Assembly (NCBI GenBank): GCA_961205875.1
Contig: OY540816.1
Coordinates: forward strand, 2,614,701-2,678,700
Direction of reading: 5' to 3'
DNA from: Sialis fuliginosa
Taxonomy: Eukaryota; Arthropoda; Insecta; Megaloptera; Sialidae
DNA length: 64,000 nucleotides
Positions 23,348 to 34,800 of this stretch are shown here, piece by piece. Position numbers and translations under genes: made by a program. Each line of letters starts with the position of its first letter. Position 1 is the first letter of the stretch. The notes below the pieces were generated by a model. The model was not told the origin of the DNA and did no database searches. It saw nothing but the letters and a program-made list of their open reading frames with translations.

Positions 23348-23552
23348 ATTTGGCCATCAGACTTTAAAAATCAGCTGTTACCTTGGAGATGGAAGTAATA
23401 CCATCGTGTCAACGCACTCAACTGTCGTAAAAATGCAAAGAAGTTACCGGAATAATCCAGATTCATCGGTCAGCGTTGTTCTGTACATTATGACCATGAA
23501 CTATAGTACAACTACATCAACGCCTGTATTTAATATAGCTAAAAAAATATAA
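23348..23552 (+). other. Candidate orphan exon or decayed coding fragment
   Basis: A block of higher GC follows a good acceptor (ttgtctacag, ending 23347). It stays open for 67 codons to TAA at 23550-23552, including ISCYLGDGSNTIVSTH and SVSVVLYIMTMNYSTTT. I do not recognise a family. There is no partner exon nearby and no clear donor, so it may be a terminal exon of a gene to the left, a retained fragment, or chance. Low confidence. Confidence 0.22.
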
Positions 23553-23584
23553 TAATAACGAATATTTTACTTAAATTTTTATTG

Positions 23585-23735
23585 ATTTTAAAATAAAATT
23601 CATATCGTCTCAGTCTTGTGTCGGTAAAATTCAAGTGGTATCGTCCTGGTCTCATCTCATTCAAATGTAAGCTTATCTCGGTTTCGATCTCGTTACGAGA
23701 CCGAAAAAGTCTTGTCTCGGCGTGAAGCCCTAATT
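23585..23735. repeat. GAGACGAG-motif repeat
   Basis: Multiple 'gtctc' and 'gagac' motifs in both orientations, ending 'cttgtctcggcgtgaagcccta'. Related in composition and motifs to 7742-7915. Confidence 0.42.
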
Positions 23736-23739
23736 TGTT

Positions 23740-24629
23740 CATGTTTCAAATAATTTTTGTAGTTAAGGGATTTGTAGTTGATAAGTCATAAGCATAATTT
23801 TTGTCTGTTGTTTAATACGTCCTTATATACAACACAACTAATTTTCTAAAAGCAACATTGTTATAGAAATATTGTTTTTAATATTGTTTATTTACTTATT
23901 GCATCTAATGTGGGTATTTCCATAGGTGTATAAATTAAAATCAGTACACCTTCAACGCAAGATTGTTACCTGTACAAACTAGATTTGTACAGTTTCTGTT
24001 AGAATTTTATCTCTTAATAAACAAAACTTTCTTTCATACGTATGTATAAGTACTTTTATCAGAAAACTGCGATTAATATTATCTTAAGTGGCTATAAAAA
24101 ATATAAAATTTTATTAATTTATTAGTACGATTGATATACAGGTATTATGTATAGATGTTACTATATAGATAACAAATGTTGTTAACGAATTATAGTTTGC
24201 ACGGAATATTATCATTCAGATATTTAAATTATTATTTGTAGAATTACAGTCGACAAAGACATTCAGGTCAAATATCAATCAGCGATTGATACCATAATTA
24301 AACTTGCAATTTTCGTGTACAAACTATTTTTTTGATGGATATATTTTGTTTTTTTTTTTTTAATTTATTGCAATTATCTATAATCTATACAATACTGATT
24401 GTGAGTTATGTTAATATTTATTGAGGTACAGTGTAGAAAGGTTTTAGTTACTTGTTTAATAGTAAAACTGGGCATTAATTTTCATTTATTATAATATCAT
24501 ACAGTATTTCATTTTAATCTTGTATGATTACCATAACCTCTAATAAAGTCTATGAGTATAAGTTCTTAAAATAATCTCATATTGAGTTGAAATTTTTCTG
24601 AAGTTCTATTATTCTAATACATAAATAAG
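23740..24629. other. No feature recognised
   Basis: AT-rich sequence with a T-tract near 24350 and small palindromes (for example ctgtacaaa/tttgtacag near 23972). No gene or repeat copy is visible. Confidence 0.55.
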
Positions 24630-25526
24630 ACTTTCTTATACGTAATCCTAACATTTTTCTTATTTTATTAAAACATTTCTGGTAAATTAATAAGATAGAA
24701 TAAAATGAATGGGACATATAGATAAAATTATTCTCTACATTATATATTAAATGAATATTTTTGAACGTAATAACTGTAAACGGATGTTTACTCTTGTCAA
24801 TTTTTGAATTTTCGAATAATTTTTGAAATAATAAAAAAATGTTTTGGATAAAAAATGTCGAGTATGTTATTATCTATAATTTATTCGCCATACATTTTTT
24901 TCCAACATTTATGATTTAGCCAGAAATAATTTTTTTATATAATTATTTAGACTCACTCACTCTCAATATTACGTATAAGAAAATCTCATGGTACATATGG
25001 CAAACACGCACACTGTTCAATCTCTGTAATACGTATAAGAAAGTCCCATGAATGACACTCATGGCAGATATTCCATATCTGTTATAAACTATTTGAATTT
25101 TAATAAAAAAAAAATTTTATTCGTTTTTTCGAAAAAATGAATAGAACATAAATAATAGATATTGATATTACCTACAATTTTTAACTTCACCATTTTTCTC
25201 TATGTCGTACTGTTTCAAAATAATTCGAAAAATTAAGAAATCTGCGTAAGTAAACATCCGTATCCGGTTGAAAGATCGTTTTCAAAAATAGGACGTTTTC
25301 TTTCCAGACAAAAATTAATATTAAAAATAAAATTTCATTCTTTTACGATTTGTCATATTTGAGTTACAGCTCTTACAGACCGACAGACAGACATCATGGC
25401 GAAAATAGTCAGAATGGATTAAGGGAAGGTCAAAATGGATAATTCCATCAAAATCCGGATTTCGAAAAAAATCGGCTTCACTATACTTACTTATATTATA
25501 TTTCATATACAATAGTATAAGAAAGT
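24630..25526 (+). mobile_element. Family B element, full-length copy (897 bp)
   Basis: 12-bp terminal inverted repeats ACTTTCTTATAC (24630-24641) and GTATAAGAAAGT (25515-25526). The same motif recurs inside ('cgtataagaaagtcccatg'). Right part: 'gaccgacagacagacatcat', 'atccggatttcgaaaaaaat' and 'cttcactatacttacttata'. No transposase. No target duplication can be defined, so class is open. Other copies: 9215-10130, 14413-16759 (split), 63782-64000 (reversed). Confidence 0.7.
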
Positions 25527-25539
25527 AAAAATCGGCCAA

Positions 25540-26430
25540 GCATACACGAGTGTATGCCATAAGGGTAACGAAGTACATACTACGTGGATTGTTTGAAGCC
25601 ACTTACAGGTGCATTTTTGAATCAGAAAAATAAACTAGGGTCAAATTCTATTAATTGAGACCTACATTTTGACACCCCACATACCTAGATATGAAAATAA
25701 AAATACATAACTCTATGACGACCCTCCCTATTTCTCAAAAATTTGAAATAATATTGATGATTTTAGTATTTGTAGTATCACTAAAGCCCATTTACCATAT
25801 TTTTCAGATTTTTTGAAGCAGTAGTTACCGAGTTAGAGAGGGGAACACAAAATGAATTACAGATTGAAGCCCCTTGCAGGTGCCATTTTTAAGTTAGAAA
25901 AATAAATAAAATATATCTAGATATGAAAATTAAAAAATAATAACTCTACACACCAGTACCATAAAGATTCCGAAATACGTATTACGTGGACTGTTTGTAG
26001 CTAAAAATAAGTAAGATATAGCAGGGCTCGAATATAAAAAATATATTTCGGTTCGGTTCCGGTTTTCGTTCTGAAAAAATAACGTTTTTTTGGGTTTTCG
26101 GTTCAGCTCCGAGGGATTAATTTGAAAAAAAAACTATTTGTATAAAAAAAATTTTTCTACCATAATTTAGAACATTTTATGATACTTACCTGAACGACAA
26201 TTGAAGTGGGAAATAAGATCATGTTAACGCGTGTACTTTAACATATACTGAACCGTAAAAATCGATATTTTTATTTCGGTTCTGTTCCGGTTTTCGTTCC
26301 GGCTAAAAATAACGGATTTTCCGGTTTTCAGTTTTCGGTTCAGTTTCGGTTCGAAGCCCTGAGATATAGGATCAAATTTCACTATTTGGTTATACATTTT
26401 TATGTTACATGCCGTGGTATAAAAATTTTT
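25540..26430. repeat. Family F repeat, interrupted by a hAT MITE
   Basis: Repeated blocks 'gaagcc.cttgcaggtgc.atttttga', 'cctagatatgaaaat' and a right end 'ttacatgccgtggtataaaa' similar to the arms at 33729-34230. Contains the hAT at 26022-26361. Internal direct repetition (25597 and 25864 blocks) suggests a tandem structure. Confidence 0.5.
26022..26361. mobile_element. hAT MITE (340 bp) with GGTTC motifs
   Basis: Termini CAGGGCTCGAA and ttcgaagccctg with a perfect 8-bp duplication agatatag (26014-26021, 26362-26369). Both subterminal regions are built of iterated 'ggttcggttccggttttcg' motifs. Confidence 0.85.
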
Positions 26431-26982
26431 TTTAACTTTATTTGAATACAATACATTTAGTACAAACCATAAAAAATGTATAGTTAAAAAAAAATTTCAT
26501 TTGTTTTTGTTAATTACAAAAAAATCTGTAAACAAATGATTATAATTTATTTATTTTGACCTTCAATTTTCCACATTTCAAAGGTTTTCATATAAAATAT
26601 TATAATATACATTCCAAAATAATTTATAAAAAAACATTGTGTGACGTTATAGATACTTAAAGATTAAAAAATTTATATCAATAATTATAAATTTCTTTAT
26701 CTTTAGCACATCCTTGACTTAATTAAGGTATCGTTGACATTGTAGATATATTGTTTTTATTCTTATTATAATTATAATGATAAAATAAAACCCATCTAAA
26801 ACGCTAATTTTAATAAAAATATATAAAAATATTAATAAAAGTTATAATTACTACTGTATTTATGGGATTTCCAACTTTCAATTTGATAGAAACCGTAAAT
26901 AAGTTTTAGGTTGTTAAGAAAAGGGTGTTGTATAAATATTTTGAATAAATCATGTTGAGTAACGAGCAAACCATTCCATTTT
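26431..26982. other. No feature recognised
   Basis: AT-rich, no gene-like frame and no copies elsewhere in the window. Confidence 0.55.
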
Positions 26983-28250
26983 TAGGTTTCCGTAGAAAAC
27001 TAGGAAACCTTATAGTTTCGCCATGTCCGTCCGTCCGTCCTCAAAAATTTTAATCCGATTAAGATGAAATTTGGTATACAGACGAAGACTGATAACCCAA
27101 AAACAGAAATGATAATATTTTTGAAAAAAAAATTTTTTTGGACCCCCTTTCTATAGACTGAAAAGTATTTTCAAAAAAAAAATTTCACTTAATCCATTAA
27201 GTGGGGAGTCTTTAGATAGGTCTCCTAAAATGCAATATGACATTTTGATTTTAACCCTTCAGTCACGATATAATTGCGTTCAAAGTCGTGATAAAAGCGT
27301 CCCCCCCACCCTAATTTCTAAACTATCAATTTAAAAAATCTGAAAAAATTCATAAATGTAGCCTTTAATTAGTACTTCTACTGAAAATTATAACGAACAC
27401 TGTCAAAATTATTTTGGCCCCCACTCCCATTGATTGAAAAATGAACTCACAATTTTTTTTTCACATATCCCATTGAATGTGATGTCATTGGATAGGTATC
27501 CTAAAATGCAACAAAAAAAGTTAAATGATCTTTTGATTTTAACCCTTCAGTCACGATATATTTGCATTTAAATGTCGTTATCAGAGCGCCCCCCCCCCCC
27601 CCCCTTAATTTCTAAACTATCTTTTCAAAAAATCTGAAAAAATTTAGAATGTAGCTTTTAATTAATACTTCCACTGAAAATTATAACGAACACTGTCAAA
27701 ATTATTTTGGACCCCCCTCCCATAGACTGAAAAATGAACTCACATTTTTTTTTCACTTAACCCATTTATTGGGATGTCATTAGATAGGTCTCCCAAAATG
27801 CAACAAAACTTGTTAAATGATCTTTTGATTTTAACCCTTCAGTCACGATATATTTGCATTTAAATGTCGTTATCAGAGCGTCCCCCCCACCCTAATTTCT
27901 AAACTATCTATTCAAAAAATCTGAAAAAAATTCAGAATGTAGCTTTGAGTTAGTACTTTCACTGAAAATTATAACGAACACTGTCAAAATTATTTTGGAC
28001 CCCCTCCCATAGACTGAAAATTGTTCTCAATTTTTTTTTCACTTAACCCATTGAGTGGGGTATCTTTAGATAGGTCTCCTAAAATGCAACAAAAAATGTT
28101 ATATGACCTTTTGATTTTAACCCTTCAGTCACGATATATTTGCATTTAAATGTCGTTATCAGCGTCCGTTGAAATAATTCTTGTTTATAAATCGTAATGA
28201 CTACGGAAACCTATCATGTGCGTGCCCAACACGCACTTGGCCATTTTATT
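26983..28250 (+). repeat. Family C element with ~285-bp internal tandem amplification
   Basis: Ends carry inverted taggtttccgtag (26983) and ctacggaaaccta (28201-28213); beyond the right one follows 'tcatgtgcgtgcccaacacg' with a 7-bp hairpin gtgcgtg/cacgcac. After a (gtcc)n run, a unit of about 275-292 bp repeats, with starts near 27141, 27416, 27708 and 27997. Each has 'ccatagactgaaaa', 'taggtctcc.aaaatgca', 'ttgattttaacccttcagtc', a C-tract and 'gaaaattataacgaacactg'. The end sequence resembles a repeat widespread in insects (ggccaagtgcg...gggttccgta). No coding capacity. Confidence 0.75.
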
Positions 28251-29371
28251 TTAAATCGTATTGCACGCTCAAAAAACATACAATTTGTATCTTTATCCAT
28301 GTAGGTACGAGTACATATGTATAATAATATGTATAAGCTGTATTGTTTCATCATAAAAGCTGAAAAATGCACTTTGATACATCACTATCCGTTGTTTATA
28401 CATTATCTCATATTAAATATGTTGTACTATGTACCTATTTTTAATTTGATTGATGTACTATTTAAATAATGAATACATATGTTTAGAGATACCTTTAAAA
28501 TATTTTTCGTATTGATAAAATTACAAAACAATTGCTATTTTTCCATTGATATTATTTAGGTCATATTTCGAATATCTAAAAAATAATTAATAATTTCAGT
28601 ACAAAATTATCCATTCTAAGGACGATTTAAATATAACATACAATTAATTATTTTAACAATGACCTATTTCACTAAATTTCATTAAAATAAAACAAATGCT
28701 TATATATCCTTTAAAAAATTATCAAATTTTATTTTTATTTATTTTTGTAAAGTCAATGAACTTAATAATAAATTTCAATAATAGTAAGTAAGGTACTCCA
28801 CAATAACGATAACTAATCTATTCAAAAGTGATCTTGAAATCTTCAATTAATAAAAATATTATTCATATCGGTTAGTAGAAGGGGATGTATATTGTAAAAC
28901 AATTTTCCTTCCGGTATGTAATCCAATCAAAATGCGACTTTGAAAATTTTTAACATATGATTTATATAAAGCACAGGTAAACGAAATGGTGGGGAACTTT
29001 AGTACGTATAGGTATGTACATATGTGTGTGTGTAAGTGTACATATGTACATACATAATAACACCTCAATGGTATTTTTTTGTCTGTTAATAAACAACTGA
29101 AATGAGATAAATTTTCCTCCTACCACTCTAAACAATTAAAACTTATTGTTTTTCGTCGCATAAATAGATCACTATAGCTTTGCTTGACACAGTGTTCTTT
29201 GATCTTATTTTCAACGCACAGGACTAATCTGTTATCTGTTGATTATCTATACTGATTTTGTTTTAAATTTAAATAAAAAACTCGCGAATGAAATACAGAA
29301 GCCGTTCGAACCGTGACATTATTCAAATACAATTTCGTACGTTTTTATTGACGAAAGTTTTAGAAATTCGG
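28251..29371. other. Upstream region of the transporter gene, no defined element
   Basis: AT-rich. Contains a short gt/ac-rich stretch (about 29015-29055, 'tatgtgtgtgtgtaagtgta'). The promoter of the SLC5 gene would lie in the right part if the proposed 5' exon is correct, but I see no decisive core motif. Confidence 0.4.
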
Positions 29372-29471
29372 AGTTGAGTTTATTATTTCGTAATTTCTTC
29401 TAGTAGATTTATTTTTAGTTGATGTAAATAGTTTGTGTTTTATATATTTATTATTATAGTATTTAAATAAG
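29372..29471 (+). other. Possible 5' UTR exon of the SLC5 gene (start unknown)
   Basis: A strong donor aataag|gtgagt at 29471/29472 follows a stretch without repeat homology. The first coding exon has an acceptor 73 bp before its ATG, so an upstream non-coding exon must exist. This is the best donor I found, but the choice is inference. Confidence 0.3.
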
Positions 29472-29852
29472 GTGAGTTTATAATTCTTTTTAAATTTTTA
29501 TATAACTGATCATTGTATTAATTTATGACTTATATAGAAAATATTATAATCCGAATTATCAAATAAGACTTTAGATTATAATAGTGGTCATTGTGAGTTA
29601 TAATATTGAAAAAACATACGAATAATAGATAATTCTATTTCAAACAATTCTTCCTTTAGTATTGAATTTTAAGTATTTACTTACATATTACAAAATCAAA
29701 TTATTTGTATACCTATAGTACAGAATGTTTGAGAAATCGAGTGATCATTGCTTACTTTGTTATAGAAGCTAGAAGATGATTTAAATGAGCAAAGTATCAG
29801 TATTTTTTCCCGGATGTCAAAAAAATAGTTGAATTTAAAATATTATAGATAT

Positions 29853-30448
29853 GAGCCATTGATTTTGAAAGTGGCCTAACTCCATTTATGTTTAAACTGA
29901 GATATTAAAGAGTTTGCGTTTCAATAAAATTAAAAATATACGTGTAAGATATCAATGTGCCACATTGATTAAGTGTTTCTAAGGGAGTAAAATTTATAAT
30001 TACTATTAAAATAACCCCAATTATTTATTTATTTTTGTTTTAAAAATTTATGAAATTATAAAAAAAATATTTTTTTAAACTGCATTTTTCCTCAAACATT
30101 TAAGATAATAATTTCAAAATTTTTGATCACAAAAAATTTTTTTTGATGTATAATTTTTTTTAAAATTACGTTAAAATTGAAATTTTTAAAAAAACTTTTC
30201 AAACAAAAGTTATTTCGATTTTTTTGCAAAATACAAATCTGCAAAAAAATAACTAAGTTTCTATATAAATAAACTTTTTAACTTGAAATTAATTATGAAA
30301 ATTAATGTGTTCAAAAAATTTGTTTCCTTTGAATATATTTAACCAAAAATTGTTTTTTATGATAGTTTGCTTCTAATTATACACGTTACAACAGTCAACA
30401 AAAAAAATTTTAAAAATGAAGTTAGGCCATTTTCAAAATAAACGTCTC
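29853..30448. mobile_element. Family A element, copy 2 (596 bp)
   Basis: Termini gagcc.ttgattttgaaag and complement, flanked by ATAT (29849-29852, 30449-30452). Collinear with copy 1 (4841-7039) but without its nested blocks, so it approximates the uninterrupted element. Lies in the proposed intron 1 of the transporter. Confidence 0.72.
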
Positions 30449-30499
30449 ATATATTATATATTATACTCTAAATTCTATTAATTTAATGAAATTAAGGTG

Positions 30500-30792
30500 T
30501 TATATCTCGGTAACGGGGAAAGATATTTGAATGCGCAATAATTTAAATTAAAGAGCAATCCAGTGTCTAAAATAATATGTAACTGTAATTTTTTTTTATA
30601 GTTAATCTTTTTTTTTTAAATGATGTTTATTTTTTGTTTTTTTTTTATAAAAATAATCTTTTTTTGAGAGCATTTTTCAAACGATTAACTATAATAAATG
30701 TTTGACAGTTATATATCATTTTAAAGGTACTGAATGTCTCTTTAATTTAAACTATTGCGCATTCAAATATCTTACCCCGTTACCGAGATATA
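30500..30792. mobile_element. Foldback MITE (about 293 bp) in intron 1
   Basis: Arms of about 90 bp pair: 'ttatatctcggtaacgggg' and 'gatatttgaatgcgcaataa' at left, complements at right. Central loop is T/A homopolymer-rich. Confidence 0.68.
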
Positions 30793-31616
30793 ATGCCCAA
30801 AAATTTATGTTTTTTTCTAATAAAGAAAATCATTTAGGAACCTCAGGATGATATCCAATTACAAATTTCTTCATAAGGTGTTTTAAGGATATACAAATGC
30901 ACATTTTTAGCATATAGCGTAGAATATATATATAGTATAGAAGATTCCAAAAAAAAATTTTCGCTCCACCCTAATGTATATATTTCAATCATTTTTAACA
31001 AATTCTAAATATTAATTTTATATGTAACAATATACTTGTACTACGTTCTAAAAGAGTTGAACATTGAACGGTATAACTATTTATAATCAATAAAGAAAAG
31101 TAGTTAATAATTCAATTTAAAGACATATTATTATACACAAGGTGTTTTTATTTTATTGATTTTTAGTGCAAAACATTTAAATACTAACATGTTTCTATTC
31201 AAAATATTTTTTTATATTTATAAAATATTAAAATTATATACGAAATATTTTTTGAATTTATTTTAAATACGTATAAATGTTTTTTGTTTTTGTTTTTGCA
31301 ATTACAATCCATTCACTTTTTATTATCAATAATTTTGTGTATATTATTACGTGAATTGAAATTTTATTATTATTTTATTGTAATCTGTAATAAATTCTAG
31401 ATATGATTATAAAAAATTATTTTATCTACATGCTATTTCATGACGATACTTAATTAAATACGTATGTATATATATGTATATGTAATATGCAGGTATTTAT
31501 TAATTATTATTATTTTAGCATGACTCCTAAAATAACTCACAATCAGGTTATTTCTATATAATATACAAAGTATCATACTAAATAAATTAATATAATTTTT
31601 ATATTTTTATTTCTAG

Positions 31617-31882
31617 TATCTGAAAAATCCAAGCTAAATGTAAATTACTCACTCCCAATTTCGGGACAAGAGCAAATACAACTGTAAAAATGACCACACC
31701 AAATTCCAAGCTTTCCGCTGTAAGCTTTGTGTTTCTAACTATCTTGGTTTCTGTTCACGGAGCTAAACTATTAGCATATGAAAATATACCTCAATTAAAA
31801 CCAGATGAACTTTCAAAAAATGATGGTCATTTGGAAATCGCTACGTTACCTACAAAAGATTCTACGTTTATTGGACTGAAAG
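31617..31882 (+). CDS. SLC5 gene, first coding exon (ATG at 31690)
   Basis: Acceptor tatttctag at 31616, 73 nt leader, ATG in AAAATG context, donor aaag|gtaaat at 31882. Encodes residues 1-64: a basic start, a hydrophobic core [12 protein letters not shown] and small residues HGA, that is a signal-peptide profile, then a polar segment. No match to the SLC5 core; included because acceptor, donor and phase all fit the next exon. Confidence 0.75.
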
Positions 31883-34800
31883 GTAAATAATCTTATATAC
31901 AAATATTCAAAAATTAATAGATGTGAATCATCAAATAACTGTTTATCAACAACTTTAATTAAAAGTCAATTGGCAATATAAATGTAGTGATGTATCAGCA
32001 TATTTATGTATTAATGTAGAATGTATACTAGTATATTGGTTTATCAATTAATTAAGTAGAATTTGGCACATTCAATTCAGATACTTCTATTACTGACAGG
32101 AAAAATTGGAAATAACATTGTGTTGTATATCTGTACATATTAATCAGGGACCTGAACCTGAACCCGAAACCCGAAAAAAACCGTATTTTTCATTAACCTA
32201 AACCCGAACCGAACCGCTATATTTCAAAGTAAACGAACCTGAACCTGTACCTGAATCCGAACCATTTCATGAATAACCGGTAACCATATATTTTTAAAAG
32301 GTTCAATAAATTATTTTTAATTTTTTTATTCTTTTCTCCAATGATTTTTAAAAGAGAATATAAAATGTACATTTTTATATGATAAATCACGTCTATTACT
32401 AAAAATATATATTTTTAACTTTTATTTTTAAATTCTATAACTGAATTACATTTTTATTTTTAATATCTAAAAAGTAAATATCAATCTTTAAAATGTAATA
32501 TAATTTTTGTTGATTTTTCTAGTAATATTTTAAAGACAATTAATGTTTTTTTTCTTCTTCAGAAAATGTTTTATTTGTTAATTTTGTTTTCGAGTAAAAA
32601 CTCGAACTCGAACCCGAACCTGAACCTTAAGAAAATAACGGTTTTGAACCTTTATAGTTTGCACCATGCTGAACTCAAACCCGAACCATAAATAAATCCG
32701 GTTCAAGTCCCTGCATAAATTAAATGATAATTTTGGTAATTCATTTGTAGAAGTATCTAATATTTATTATCAAATCGTTTTATGTAGCAACCTGTGACTA
32801 AAATTTAAACTTTAATATTAAGAAATATTATAAAGATCAGTAACATATGTAAAATTTTCTCGAGAGGGGATCGGATCGAAAACCTTGTCAGCAAAATGAT
32901 AATTAAAATGAACAGGATGACTTTCCATACGTTTTCAATTTTTACTAGTGTATTCCAGTGGCGTAGTAAGAAAAAATTTCGGGGGGGGGGGTAGTACATA
33001 ATAATATGAGTTAAATTTTTTGAAGGTGTTTTGAACTGATGTTTTCTCAAAACATACGTTTTTTTAGAACACTGAATATTTCGTGGGGGGTTTCGTCCCC
33101 AAAACCCCCCCGTTACTACGGCACTGGTGTATTCAATTGTTAATTTTATTATTCTTAAGAATTTTTGTTATCTTTCAGCTTCAGAACTTAGTAAACATCT
33201 ATCGGAACTATTACGTTGTGAGGAAGGTCAAAATGTCGGAAGAACTCAAAACACATTCTCGTGGGCAGACTATTTGGTATTAGTCGCCATGTTGGTCGTG
33301 TCCTGTGGGATTGGAGTGTTTTACGGGTTCATCGGTAAAAAACAAACTACCAGCAGCGACTTTTTACTTGGCGGTAGTTCAATGGGTACTGTTCCAATGG
33401 CCATGTCTTTGGCAGCAAGGTAGTTATAATTGTATATCAAATATGTTATGATATTAGTTATTTTATTTAACTTGTCAATGCACACAAGCGAAAAGACATG
33501 AAAACGTGGCCAAAACCTGCAACGCATATAGAGCAAGAGCTGACTGCAAAAAAAACTAGCCTAACAGGTTAAAATATTTTTTAAATGTTAGTATGGGTAC
33601 CAACATTTTTCTCATGGTCGCTATGGGTAGCGACCATGAGAAAAATCATTTAATGCCTGGGCGGAACTTGTTAATTTTTCAGGGGGGGGGGCGCTAAGGA
33701 CTTAAAGCTAGATTTACAACAACAAAAATTTTATACCAAGGCATGTGGCATGTTAAAATGTATAACCAAAGCAGCGGAAATTGACCCTCTTTCTTATTTT
33801 TGTCTAAATCAAAAATGGCGCTTGCAGGAGGCTTCAAAGCAAATTCAAAAATAAAAAAATAAAAATGGTATACCAAGGCGTGTGGGGTGTCAAAATGTAA
33901 ATCTCAATTAGTAGAATATGATCAATTTTTTAATTTTTTTCTAACTCAAAAATGGCGCCAGCAAGGGTCTTCAAACAGTATTCTATTTTGCCCCCTCCCC
34001 TCAAACTCTACTGGCTCAAAAAATCTGAAAAAAAATTGGTAACGAGGCTTTGGTGGGACTACCAACTACAAACACTAAAATCAACAATATCTTTTTAAAT
34101 TTTGGAACAATAGGGAGGGACGTTAAATATTTTTTAATTTTTATTTAATATTGTTAGAAAAATAAGAGAGAGGGTAAATTTCCGCTGTTTTGGTTATTCA
34201 TTTTAACATGCCACATGCCTTGGTATAAAACATTTTTTTTACCAATCTTTAGCTCCTTAGCCAATCAATCACATATCTATGAAATGAAAGACTGATCAAA
34301 CATTTTGAATTCATTTTAATTAATCAATGGATACTATTTATTAAGCATAATTAAACATTAAATGTAACTATTATTTACAGCTTTATCACTGCAATCGAGC
34401 TCCTAGGTAATCCAGCTGAGATGTATAATTTTGGATCGCAATTTTGGGTGATATGTATTGCGTTTGTTATGGTTGTCCCACTAACGTCACATTTATATTT
34501 ACCTGTCTTTATGGAACTGCGACTGACTTCAAGTTACGAATACCTCTCTTTAAGATTTTCACCCGTTGTAAGATATTTGGCGAGCTTCCTTTACGCTTTA
34601 CAGATGATTTTGTACACAAGTGTTGCTGTATATGCTCCCGCTTTAGCTCTCTCACATGGTAAGTGTTTTTGTTTAAAAATATTTTATTAGTACTGAGTGA
34701 GCGAAATGTACATAGGTGAATGAATATAATTACTTGCCATTTTTGAGTTCATTTCTGACAGCTGTGTAATTTGTCAGACGTTGATTATAAACAAGACAAA

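Noticed and set aside
32695..32713. 'ggttcaagtccctg', similar to a tRNA T-arm
   Set aside because: It is the right terminus of a hAT-like MITE; no acceptor or anticodon stems surround it.
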